Below, one piece after another: positions 6,871-15,178 of a DNA stretch of 44,837 nucleotides (position 1 is the stretch's first letter; each line of letters starts with the position of its first letter). The DNA lies in contig JAOAPY010000028.1 of the NCBI GenBank assembly GCA_025463135.1, positions 1-44,837 on the forward strand. The letters are read 5' to 3'. Below the pieces are notes generated by a model that worked only from the letters and a program-made list of their open reading frames with translations, searched no databases and was not told the origin of the DNA. Source of the DNA: Acidobacteriota bacterium. GTDB lineage: Bacteria; Acidobacteriota; Blastocatellia; Pyrinomonadales; Pyrinomonadaceae. Position numbers and translations under genes: made by a program.

Positions 6871-9800
6871 GGGGACTCGATGGCTTCATTCTGGTATACA
6901 AAGGCTGCTTCTTGGACTCTGCTTCGCTCAAATGCCTTGAACGTTTTATCGGACATAGCGAGAATTTCAAGTATTTCGGCTTGTACGGCGCCATTGGGCA
7001 AAAGGGAAACCTTGGCCTTGTCCAACAACAACCCATATCGTCGACACGTCGCTGCAATGTCCCGAAGAAGCGGACTCTTCCACGCAACTTGCTCTGGCGT
7101 TCGAAGTTTCATAGCCAAGGAATTAATTGCGTCGGAAAACGCTCGAGTCGCTCGTGCATAATCGCCGGTCCGAACGAGAAATTTGGCATCCAAATAGGAA
7201 ATTGCCCAACGCGAGCGATCGGCATGAGATACGTTTGCCCAGTCTCTTGCCTTGATCAGCAATTCATTAACAGCTTTAAGTTTACGCTTGTCACGCCCTG
7301 CTGTAAGCAGGTGAGCCACTGCTTCTAATAAGAGTAGCCTTATTCCCCAGAAGCTGTTTCCTACACGTTCTGCGTGTTTCGCGCCACTCTTGCAGAAGTC
7401 GTAGGCCGTGGTGAAATCGTGGTCATGAATTGCTAATTCCGACCTCACGTAGAAATATCGACAAGGTGCGGGCTCACGCATCGCATGCTTGTTAAGCACG
7501 TAAATGTGCGATCCCTCGTCGAATAGTTTTCGAGCTTCAGGTCTGCGTCGTGGAAGCGCAAACAATATCGCGCCTAGATCGAACAGAGTCTCAACCATCA
7601 TCGACTGATCTCCAATCCTTTTAAATCGTTTCAGTGCCTCGTCGCCCGCGTCCAAGGCATCTTCTATGCGGCCAAAGTTCTTCAGGGTAGCAGCCTTTCG
7701 ATTGAGAATGGCCGCGAGGAAGGCATCACGCCGTTCTCTATTTTCAAATCTGATTTGCCGCAAGTCACCTAGCGCCATCGTTGTCACTTCGAGTGCCTCG
7801 GTGTCATCATATAAAGCTAGGCAAGCATTTACAGTGGCCGTATAGAATTCGAAAAGAGCTTCACCCGGCAGGGATCTGCGAGAAGTCTTTAGTACCCGCT
7901 GTGTAAGAAAATTTCGGAGAGTTCCACCACCTTGCAGAAGCGATTCGAACCTCTGTTGCCAATCTCCAATGAGTCTGACTCCCGTCAGCACAGTGCCGCT
8001 AACTGATCGGCGTGAATCTGTTAGATAGGTTAATAAGACATCTGTGTATTGGCGCCAATAGTCAGGCGTGAGGCCGTTGTGGTCCATATTACGAACAGTA
8101 GCTACTATGGACGCACTTGTAACTGCACCGGCGAAATGACATATAAGGAAGTATTGCTGAAACTTAGTGCTACTAAGGCCGTGTGATTGAAACTTAGACT
8201 TAAGGGCTACAGCAGTGCCCTTTTTCAGCTGGTGGAATTGCTTTCGGAAAAAATTAAAAACTTGGCTATGAAAGAACTGAATGAAGCCTCCACGCTGGCT
8301 CGCCAGTATTCCCACCCGAATCAATAGGTCGATTGCTCTCGCGGTTGCGCCCATTGACAAGAGTTGCTCCCTAGCATCGTTACCTAATAGATAGGCAACT
8401 CGAACGGTTCGGTCTAGTTCGGGCTCCGCAATGCCACTCCTATTGCTGCTCTTCCGAATGCGCTCCCAGCGCAGTCGCAACAGGTCTTGAAGCCCCTTCG
8501 GAATATTATCCAGTCGACTCAGCAGTTGTTCGCCGCCTCTGAGCCTCAAGCGGTCGTCTTCAAGGCTGAGAATCCCCTCGTCGGCCAAGTACATCAAGCT
8601 CTGCCATAGGTTAAGCGGTCTCGGTTGAACCCTTCGTCTAAGCAGGGCCAAAGTTCGCTCATACAGCCGCACAGCTTTCGGCGAGGAATCTCGGCCAGAA
8701 AGTGCTGCGGCAACAAACTCAGCCACGTCATCCCTGTCAAATTCCTTGAGTTCGGAATAATGGACGGTACGACTGCGCAACGTATCCGTACCCCACCCCC
8801 TGAGTTTCGCTGCTAATTCGTTGATCCTGCCTTCTGGGGGGATGAAGTCACTGTTGATCGACAGAACTAATATTATGTTCTTGTTCGACAAGTGTTGAAG
8901 CTGAAGTATTAGCGATTCCACAAACTCTGCGAATCGATCATTTGTGAACTGAAGGTTGTCGATAAGTAATATGGTGGGCTTCTTCGATAAGAGAGAAATG
9001 ACTCCGGAAACTACGTCATCGATGTGGTCCCAAAAGGCAAAGCTAGGATCATAAAGGGCGCGCGCAAGGATCGAGCTATTGGAGAGCGCTTCCTCAGAGT
9101 AATGATCTTGTTCAGCGACGCCCCTTAACCGAGGTAACTCACTCACATCGGCCACAATATCGCGCACAACATTTTCAGCGGATTTTGCGTCCTCGAATTC
9201 CGGGTCATACAAGTGGCAACGAAAACCCTCTTCCAAACCGACTTTCGCGATTTCCAACATTAGACGGCTTTTGCCGGTACCACTTGCGCCTTCGGCGACG
9301 ATGACAACTGGTTTTCTACGATTCCGCGTGAAGCTACTCGCCTGGTCAAGAATCTGTCGGTGTCCTTTGCCGACAACGTCGATTTGAAAGAGGTGGGACA
9401 CATTGACAGTTCCGGTCTCAATCGGTCGATCAGGTATCCCCTCTCCGATGGCCCTTACAGTCGGGAGACTAAGCCGCTCACCGGCTTCACACGGTTGTAT
9501 GATTAAGGATGTCTGAACAATGCCAGCGCCAGGAATTCTTAGTGTTACCGAACTGGCTCGTCTGTGTCCTCCAAAGGAGACTAGACGTAGCCGTGAATCC
9601 AATTTCTCTTTCATCAACTCTAGTCTGATTTCGGCTGCGGTGCTTGAACTTAAGTTCCTTAAGGAAAAGTCAATGCGAATGAGCCCGTAACGAACGGCTT
9701 GGATCGGCCGTTTGCTGTGAGCCCCAGTGATGTAGGGAACGAGGCTAGTATCTATCGCCTCAGTGAGTGCGTCCGGCGTAAGTGAGTAGCGCAATTGCAG

Positions 9801-10268
9801 CCCTGAGAGAGAGGCTTGAGGGCAGGACTGGCTCGGAAAGAAAGCTCTGTAGAGGCCGGTTCCCAAGACAGCGTTATCTAAGACCGAACCATCCAGTGCA
9901 ACAATTCTTTTGCCTGAGGCTTTCTGAAAAGCAGCGAGGTGACGAAGGGCGTTATCATTCAATTGACTACGAGACACCACAATGACAGTGTGGGGATCTT
10001 CAATAATCGCCATCACCAAAGTTGGCGAAACGACATAAACCGATAGCCGGTCGCTGTAAGCTTTGCACTCTGCCCACAACCATCCATGCCCATCGCGTTT
10101 TTCGAAGTCCCTCGACCCGTCCCGAGTCGCTTGTGTGGACTTCCAACCTCGGCCGTAAAGAGACTCGAGCAACTTTAGCGAAAGATTCTCAAACTTTTTC
10201 CCGTCGTATCGGCCGTCCGGCAAAAGGAAGGATTTTCGCCAAGAGGCTTCGGGAATGATGCGGGCCAT
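6867..10268 (-). CDS. Mrr-like nuclease / STAND NTPase / repeat protein (Avs-like)
   Basis: Large cytoplasmic protein of 1133 residues with the layout of antiviral STAND proteins. Residues about 20-130 look like a PD-(D/E)xK Mrr-type nuclease: helix FENLSLKLLESLYG, then D50/D54 in TRDGSRDFEK and E67-C-K69 in WAECKAYSD. A beta-rich stretch follows (about 180-290). The P-loop NTPase has Walker A EGASGTGKSR (about 326-335) and Walker B TILLIDNLQ (about 432-440, Asp437). The remaining 500 residues are helical and TPR-like (about 840-1100). Avs proteins sense phage proteins through such repeats and then cleave DNA; that is family knowledge, and which Avs type this is, if any, cannot be decided here. 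The start at ATG 10268 sits 41 bp from the dyad at 10310-10326. The protein converges on the carbamoyltransferase with overlapping stops. Confidence 0.85.
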   Translation of the reverse strand: MARIIPEASWRKSFLLPDGRYDGKKFENLSLKLLESLYGRGWKSTQATRDGSRDFEKRDGHGWLWAECKAYSDRLSVYVVSPTLVMAIIEDPHTVIVVSRSQLNDNALRHLAAFQKASGKRIVALDGSVLDNAVLGTGLYRAFFPSQSCPQASLSGLQLRYSLTPDALTEAIDTSLVPYITGAHSKRPIQAVRYGLIRIDFSLRNLSSSTAAEIRLELMKEKLDSRLRLVSFGGHRRASSVTLRIPGAGIVQTSLIIQPCEAGERLSLPTVRAIGEGIPDRPIETGTVNVSHLFQIDVVGKGHRQILDQASSFTRNRRKPVVIVAEGASGTGKSRLMLEIAKVGLEEGFRCHLYDPEFEDAKSAENVVRDIVADVSELPRLRGVAEQDHYSEEALSNSSILARALYDPSFAFWDHIDDVVSGVISLLSKKPTILLIDNLQFTNDRFAEFVESLILQLQHLSNKNIILVLSINSDFIPPEGRINELAAKLRGWGTDTLRSRTVHYSELKEFDRDDVAEFVAAALSGRDSSPKAVRLYERTLALLRRRVQPRPLNLWQSLMYLADEGILSLEDDRLRLRGGEQLLSRLDNIPKGLQDLLRLRWERIRKSSNRSGIAEPELDRTVRVAYLLGNDAREQLLSMGATARAIDLLIRVGILASQRGGFIQFFHSQVFNFFRKQFHQLKKGTAVALKSKFQSHGLSSTKFQQYFLICHFAGAVTSASIVATVRNMDHNGLTPDYWRQYTDVLLTYLTDSRRSVSGTVLTGVRLIGDWQQRFESLLQGGGTLRNFLTQRVLKTSRRSLPGEALFEFYTATVNACLALYDDTEALEVTTMALGDLRQIRFENRERRDAFLAAILNRKAATLKNFGRIEDALDAGDEALKRFKRIGDQSMMVETLFDLGAILFALPRRRPEARKLFDEGSHIYVLNKHAMREPAPCRYFYVRSELAIHDHDFTTAYDFCKSGAKHAERVGNSFWGIRLLLLEAVAHLLTAGRDKRKLKAVNELLIKARDWANVSHADRSRWAISYLDAKFLVRTGDYARATRAFSDAINSLAMKLRTPEQVAWKSPLLRDIAATCRRYGLLLDKAKVSLLPNGAVQAEILEILAMSDKTFKAFERSRVQEAAFVYQNEAIESP

Positions 10269-10309
10269 ATCAGTATGGTGAGTCGCCGACCTATGATGAC
10301 CTCATTAGC

Positions 10310-10326
10310 GATAATTCTCTGTTATC
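10310..10326. promoter_or_regulatory. Dyad GATAA-N7-TTATC upstream of the STAND gene
   Basis: Seventeen bases GATAATTCTCTGTTATC. The 22-nt block 10310-10331 is the exact reverse complement of 3784-3805. The site lies 42 bp upstream of the STAND start codon, where a repressor or activator could act. It is also a direct-orientation relative of the 3444-3460 site. Confidence 0.6.
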
Positions 10327-10577
10327 TGTATTCGAGAGAAAGCCTAGAAACGTCAAAGACTGCGTTCTGGGGAGCAATTATCTCGCTAAAACCCTCGTTA
10401 GAACAACCCTTTAGTGCAAGTGAAGTCTTTTTCTGAGATTTCGCCGCCTGTTTAGGTGGAATCACAATGATACGGTTTGTACCGATTTTCCTTGAAAACT
10501 CTACAACTCGTAACTAAACTCGGCAGCGCTTTCAAGACCTACCGCCTAATAAGTTAACACGCTCTACAAGTTGCGCT

Positions 10578-10593
10578 TGTCCCCAAACGGGGA
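10578..10593. promoter_or_regulatory. Small perfect hairpin in the recombinase leader
   Basis: GTCCCC-AAAC-GGGGAC forms a 6-bp stem with a 4-base loop, 18 bases before the recombinase start. There is no T-run, so it is not a classical terminator. It could affect translation initiation of the recombinase or mark a protein-binding site. Confidence 0.45.
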
Positions 10594-10611
10594 CTTGCTT
10601 CGAGGTGTGCT

Positions 10612-11586
10612 ATGCAGATGACAAAAGCTATCGGAGAGTTCTTGAGTGGCTATTTCGCCACAAATGATCGCAGTAAGAAAACCAGGGCGGCATACGGCTC
10701 TGACTTACAGCAATTTGCGGTATATGCAGGAAAGGAATTGCCCCTTCAGTCCTTGCGCGGAGTCCTCATTGAAGAATGGGCAGCACACCTCCGAAAAGAA
10801 GGTTATTCTCCTGCTTCCATGCGCCGCAAGATGGTAGTTCTTAAAGTTTTTTGTTCTTATTGGGTGCGAAGAGCTGTACTAGCTGAGTCGCCTTTTTGGC
10901 GGGTCAAACTCAGTCTTGGACGAATTGAACAGCTACCTAGAGCGCTCACAGAAGCGGAAATGCGAGGACTTCTTGCGTACGCCGGAGCACGCGGTAAGCT
11001 TACTTCAGCGCCGCATAAGGGTTTGGCATTATCGAAAGATGAAGCGGTGCGGGCTTCTTCGCAGGAATATCGAGCACTTCGTAATTTGGCGTTGGTCGAT
11101 CTTCTCTTTGCGACAGGAATGCGGGTCGGCGAAGCCGCATCACTCAACGTTGAAGACTTTCAAATAGCTGAATCGGTATTTAGGATTCAAGGAAAAGGCG
11201 GGAGAGATAGATTGGCCTACGTGGTTGATCAGCAAACAGTGCGAATCCAAAAACAACACTTGGAGACCCGATCACATCTTCTTACGGAAAGCCCGGCTCT
11301 CTTCCTGAACGCCTCGGGCCAGCGTCTCTCAACTCAAGGAATGGCGAACGTCATTGCCCAATTTCGTCGAGGTTCTGGAATTGAGCGACACGTTACGCCA
11401 CATATGTTGCGTCATACTGTGGCAACACTACTTCTGCGGAATGGCATGGACATACGAGTTGTACAGGAATTCCTTGGCCATGCGTCTATAGCTACCACGC
11501 AGAGGTACACTCATGTGGTAAAGGAGCATCTGATTGGAGAGTTGAGAAAACACCATCCCTCAATCGGCTTTAGGGCGGAACCATGA
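10612..11586 (+). CDS. Tyrosine recombinase / integrase (XerC/D type)
   Basis: Site-specific recombinase of 324 residues that breaks and rejoins DNA through a phosphotyrosine. The N-terminal SAM-like core-binding domain (about 5-90) contains TRAAYGSDLQQF. The catalytic domain has all the expected residues: R171 in ATGMRVGEA, K195 in GKGGRDR, H264 and R267 in PHMLRHTVA, H290 in FLGHAS and the nucleophile Y299 in TTQRYTHV. A roughly 25-residue insertion (about 128-152) precedes the first catalytic arginine. It is very like XerC/XerD but sits in an accessory island, so it more likely serves a mobile unit than chromosome dimer resolution. Start: ATG 10612 with GAGG about 8 bases before it; a second ATG follows two codons later. 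Confidence 0.93.
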   Translation: MQMTKAIGEFLSGYFATNDRSKKTRAAYGSDLQQFAVYAGKELPLQSLRGVLIEEWAAHLRKEGYSPASMRRKMVVLKVFCSYWVRRAVLAESPFWRVKLSLGRIEQLPRALTEAEMRGLLAYAGARGKLTSAPHKGLALSKDEAVRASSQEYRALRNLALVDLLFATGMRVGEAASLNVEDFQIAESVFRIQGKGGRDRLAYVVDQQTVRIQKQHLETRSHLLTESPALFLNASGQRLSTQGMANVIAQFRRGSGIERHVTPHMLRHTVATLLLRNGMDIRVVQEFLGHASIATTQRYTHVVKEHLIGELRKHHPSIGFRAEP

Positions 11587-12089
11587 CACGCGTAACCGCG
11601 AGGATAAGTCGAACCAATTTTGAAGCGTCGAAGGGCCCACCGGTGGTGTTTGCAAATGGAGACCCTGGAAAGCTGGCGAGCTCAACCTGAGTCCAACGTA
11701 GAAAGCCAGGGGGACGTCACATTGAGGGACCCCGCTCCAAGCGGCAGAGCTTGCCGTTGCTCGGCTTCGATGGATTTATCTTCACAGATAGACAATGTCA
11801 ATCTCACATCATTTCAAGTCGACCCGAGGAAGTCATAGTCCCAAAGCGACTACAAGGTAATGCTCTAGTTTTCCGCCAAACGTGACGTCCCCATGGAGTG
11901 CGCCATTCTGTTCGGCAGGATACAAGGAAACTTTTATAGAGTGCCAAATGGGGCAAGTGGGAAGAATCTTGATTTGTTGTGCAAGGATCGGGGATTATTG
12001 TGATGTATGAATCTTTTTAGTGCACCGCCCGTTCTTATATATTCTTGGCGCACTCAGTTTTCGATATGGTTCTGAGAGGATATTTCAGA
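11587..12089. other. 503-bp gene-free region downstream of the recombinase
   Basis: I see no gene. It contains an 11-bp perfect inverted repeat, GGGGACGTCAC at 11710-11720 and GTGACGTCCCC at 11882-11892, 161 bp apart. No tRNA or attachment-site duplication is visible. It marks the boundary between the island and the respiratory genes. Confidence 0.5.
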
Positions 12090-13121
12090 TCAACTGAGTT
12101 TCTGACTCGCCGAAGGAGGAGCGGCAGACACTTCACTTTTGAAAATGCGAAATAGGTAATAGTAAGAAGGAAAGAGCACGAGCACCCCCACGGCAAGCGC
12201 AATGACTAGCAACCGCAATGTGGCGTGCGACGCGGCAGCGGAGTAGATAGTGATGTCCGGTTCGACAAGATACGGGAATTGCGCAAACGCCCAGCCAAGG
12301 AGAATCAGAGTTACCTGTGCTGCCGCACAGAGGCGTGCCACTCTGTATTTTCTGATCCACAAAGTATAGAACGCGCCCACGGCGACTACTGCGGTGCCGA
12401 GGTGCAACGCTAACGCCCACCAGCTTCGGCTGATACCAGCGCGCACGGTCGGTGCGCCCGTTCCGGCTAATAGAAAAACGATTAATGCCAATATGCCGAC
12501 TGCGAAGCCTGCGATCAACGCTCGCATTCGAAAATCTTCCTGCAGTTCGGGCTGAGACGCTTCTACAGTCAAATAAACCGCCGCGAGAAATGCGAACAAC
12601 GAGAGCGCGAAAAAGCCCACGGCAAAAGGAAACGGCGCCAGCCACGACTTGAGAAAGTCTGATACCACTACACCATTTTCGACCCGGATAGTTCCCGATG
12701 CGATAGCGCCGAGCACGATGCCCAACAGCACCGGCGTGATGATGCTGGCTATCGAGAAGAGCAGGCTCCAACGACGCTGCACGTCATCGCGCTGCGCATC
12801 ATGAGCGCGAAACGTAAACGTTGTGCCCCGCAGGACGATTCCGATCAGCAACAGCGTGAGTGGAATATGGAGTGCAATTGAAATAGCAGCAAACGCGGGT
12901 GGGAAGGCTGTGAAGAGAACCACAATCACAAGGATCAGCCAGACGTGATTCGCTTCCCAGACTGGGCCAATCGCTTGTGCAATGAGCGCCCGCTGTGCCG
13001 GCGCGCGCTTGCCAAAAGCAAACAGATCCCAAACTCCGCCACCGTAATCTGCGCCGCCCAGCAACGCATAGAGGATCAGGGCAGAGATCATTACACCCGC
13101 TATAATCGTTTCAAGCGGCAA
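12090..13121 (-). CDS. cydB: Cytochrome bd-type quinol oxidase subunit II (CioB/CydB)
   Basis: Integral membrane subunit of the bd-type ubiquinol oxidase, which reduces oxygen with quinol and resists cyanide and nitrosative stress. The protein has 343 residues and about eight or nine hydrophobic segments. Hallmarks are the N-terminal LLGGADYGGGVWDLFA, then GPVWEANHVWLI and TAFPPAFAA (about 52-78). The start MPLETIIAG is typical of the family. It overlaps the end of the subunit I gene by 11 bases, so the two are translationally coupled. Subunit II supports assembly of subunit I. The short length fits the CioB group. Confidence 0.93.
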   Translation of the reverse strand: MPLETIIAGVMISALILYALLGGADYGGGVWDLFAFGKRAPAQRALIAQAIGPVWEANHVWLILVIVVLFTAFPPAFAAISIALHIPLTLLLIGIVLRGTTFTFRAHDAQRDDVQRRWSLLFSIASIITPVLLGIVLGAIASGTIRVENGVVVSDFLKSWLAPFPFAVGFFALSLFAFLAAVYLTVEASQPELQEDFRMRALIAGFAVGILALIVFLLAGTGAPTVRAGISRSWWALALHLGTAVVAVGAFYTLWIRKYRVARLCAAAQVTLILLGWAFAQFPYLVEPDITIYSAAASHATLRLLVIALAVGVLVLFPSYYYLFRIFKSEVSAAPPSASQKLS

Positions 13122-14460
13122 GCCTCACCTCCTGTCCGTCTGATCCAAAAGCTTGCGGGCTCGCTGCAACCTGTCTCAGTAGCAACCAAACTGTAATGGC
13201 GGCCAGAAAAATATAGAGAAACGTGAAGGCAATGAAAGGCACGACCAATCCTGGTACGGGCGTGACGGCTTCAGCCGTCTTCATAACACCATAAATAATC
13301 CAGGGCTGACGACCGACTTCGGTGACCACCCAGCCGGTCTCGATGGCGATGAAGCCGAGCGGCGCAGCTAAAACAAGCGCACGCAGAAACCACTTTGACG
13401 ACAGCCATGTTTCAGATTTTTTCCGCCTGGCCCGCCAATATCGCCACGCCGCCCAGGCTGCAACAAGCATCATCGCCAATCCGCACGCCACCATGATTTG
13501 AAACGAGACGTGCACAATTGCAACTGGTGGACGCTCTGTTGCGGGAAAGTCGTTCAAGCCTTTAACGGTCGCATGTGGATCGTTATATGCCAGTATGCTC
13601 AACCCGTACGGAATCTGAATCGCGTACCGGGTTACTCCTGCACCTTCATCTGGAATGCCGCCGATGCGGAGCGGCGCGCCCTTCTCGGTCGCAAATTGTC
13701 CCTCGAGCGCTGCGAGTTTCACCGGGAGATTCTTCGCCACCATCTTAGCGAGCAGATCGCCACTCAAAGGTTGAAGAATCGCCGCAGTTCCCCCAACCGT
13801 TAGCGCGATGGCCAGCGCGGCTTTGTGAAATCGGTTGTTTGCATCGCGCCGCAGCATGAACGCATGAATACCGGCGACGACAAATCCCGTCGCTGCATAA
13901 GCGGCCAGAGTCATGTGAAGGGTTTGCGCGAACGCCGCAGGATTCATCATCGCCGCAAGTGGATCGATATCGACAGGTCTGCCATCAACGACGTGGAAAC
14001 CCGTGGGAGTGTTCATCCAGGCATTAGCGATGACGACGAAAATGCCCGAGAGCGCACCGCTTATAGCGACCATCGCGCCTGCGAACAAATGTGCTCGCGG
14101 CGGCACGCGATTCCAACCATAGAGATAGACGCCCAAGAAGATCGCTTCGGTGAAGAATGCGAATCCTTCGAGCGAGAATGGCATGCCGATAATCGCGCCT
14201 GCGTAACGCATGAAACCTGGCCACAGCAATCCCAACTCGAATGAAAGCACAGTGCCTGAAACAGCGCCGACCGCGAATAGTATTGCCGTTCCCTTGGCCC
14301 ACCTTTTTGCCAATGCCAGATAGACTTCGTCTTTCGTCCGCAGCCATTGCCACTCAGCAATGATCATTAGAAGCGGCATAGCAATACCGATTGCCGCAAA
14401 GACGATGTGAAAAGCCAGTGACATCGCCATCTGCGACCGAGCTGCAAGTAAGTCGTTCAT
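13111..14460 (-). CDS. cydA: Cytochrome bd-type quinol oxidase subunit I (CioA/CydA)
   Basis: Catalytic subunit of the bd oxidase, carrying the three haems and the quinol site, in the cytoplasmic membrane. I place the start at ATG 14460 (MNDLLAARSQMAMSLAFH), giving 449 residues; a TTG four codons earlier is possible. The haem-ligand His lies in SLAFHIVFAAIG. LQPLSGD, KLAALEGQF and GRQPWIIYGVMKT are conserved signatures. The Q-loop is short, as in the CioA (cyanide-insensitive) class rather than long-loop E. coli CydA. It is the third gene of an activator-DsbA-cioAB run on the minus strand; a 138-bp gap before it could hold its own promoter. Confidence 0.94.
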   Translation of the reverse strand: MNDLLAARSQMAMSLAFHIVFAAIGIAMPLLMIIAEWQWLRTKDEVYLALAKRWAKGTAILFAVGAVSGTVLSFELGLLWPGFMRYAGAIIGMPFSLEGFAFFTEAIFLGVYLYGWNRVPPRAHLFAGAMVAISGALSGIFVVIANAWMNTPTGFHVVDGRPVDIDPLAAMMNPAAFAQTLHMTLAAYAATGFVVAGIHAFMLRRDANNRFHKAALAIALTVGGTAAILQPLSGDLLAKMVAKNLPVKLAALEGQFATEKGAPLRIGGIPDEGAGVTRYAIQIPYGLSILAYNDPHATVKGLNDFPATERPPVAIVHVSFQIMVACGLAMMLVAAWAAWRYWRARRKKSETWLSSKWFLRALVLAAPLGFIAIETGWVVTEVGRQPWIIYGVMKTAEAVTPVPGLVVPFIAFTFLYIFLAAITVWLLLRQVAASPQAFGSDGQEVRLAA

Positions 14461-14598
14461 GACTGGAACCAAGACTCAGCGAACACCCAAGGCAGGAAAT
14501 AGTAAAGCCGGACGCGTGAACTCGGTGATTCAACAATCCAGTACTTTATGGCGGGCAGAAGACGCATTCAAATCCGCGGCGCTTGTGAATACATGAAA

Positions 14599-15150
14599 TC
14601 ACTCGTAACCCTCTCGCTCATTAAGACAGGCCTTTACCGCCATTACCAATTCCACGGCGCTCATCGCATAACGCACACCATTGATAAAAGTAGTCGGTGT
14701 GCCGGTGATCCCGTGGTTCAGGCTGAAAGAAAAATCCTTCAATATTTGCTCGGCATAGATGCCGCTGGCCATCTCGCGATCAAATCTTTCAAGATCAAGT
14801 CCAACCTCGTTGCCATACCTATGTAGGTCTCGATCTCGTAGTTTGTCAGGATGGAGATAAAGCAGCCGGTGCATCTCCCAGAACTTGCCTTGAGCTGCGG
14901 CGGCTTCCGCTGCCTCGGCTGCACGCAGCGCACGCGGATGGCTTTTCACGAGCGGGAAATGTCGATGAACCAAACGCACTCTGTCCAGCAGTTCACGAGC
15001 CATCTTCTCGGTGGACCGATGTCTTTGTTGACAGCCTGGACACTGGTAGTCGCCATAATTGACCAATGTAACCGCCGCATTGGCTGGGCCCATCACGTGG
15101 TCGCGCTCGTTCACCGGCACGGCCAGCTTGATCGAATCTGTTTGACTCAT
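14599..15150 (-). CDS. Cytoplasmic DsbA-family thioredoxin-like protein
   Basis: Thioredoxin-fold protein of 183 residues of the DsbA/thioredoxin_4 group. The redox motif is C37-P-G-C40 in NYGDYQCPGCQQ, and the cis-proline loop is GTPTTFING (about 151-159). The helical insert between them is as expected for DsbA. No signal peptide is seen, so it probably acts in the cytoplasm, unlike true periplasmic DsbA. It lies between the activator gene (28-bp gap) and cioA, and may protect or report on redox state linked to the oxidase. Substrate unknown. Confidence 0.87.
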   Translation of the reverse strand: MSQTDSIKLAVPVNERDHVMGPANAAVTLVNYGDYQCPGCQQRHRSTEKMARELLDRVRLVHRHFPLVKSHPRALRAAEAAEAAAAQGKFWEMHRLLYLHPDKLRDRDLHRYGNEVGLDLERFDREMASGIYAEQILKDFSFSLNHGITGTPTTFINGVRYAMSAVELVMAVKACLNEREGYE

Positions 15151-15178
15151 CTCAAGATCTCACTTCAAAGAGCGACAT

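Larger units (their letters stand above)
10269..10611. promoter_or_regulatory. Divergent intergenic region between the STAND gene and the recombinase
   Basis: 343 bp without a gene. It contains the dyad at 10310-10326, a TTATCTCGC element at 10378-10386 also found at 3491-3499, a weak minus-strand -35-like TTGACG (10351-10356), and a perfect hairpin GTCCCC-AAAC-GGGGAC at 10578-10593 ahead of the recombinase. The recombinase ribosome-binding site is probably GAGGTG near 10601. Confidence 0.5.

Noticed and set aside
10612-11586. Chromosomal XerC/XerD with a dif site at the dyads
   Set aside because: The dyads lack the conserved dif arms beyond ATAA/TTAT, have a 7-base rather than 6-base centre, and occur several times around accessory genes.
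14461-14598. Sigma-54 promoter before cioA
   Set aside because: No TGGCAC-N5-TTGC-like pair with conserved GG and GC could be found on the minus strand.
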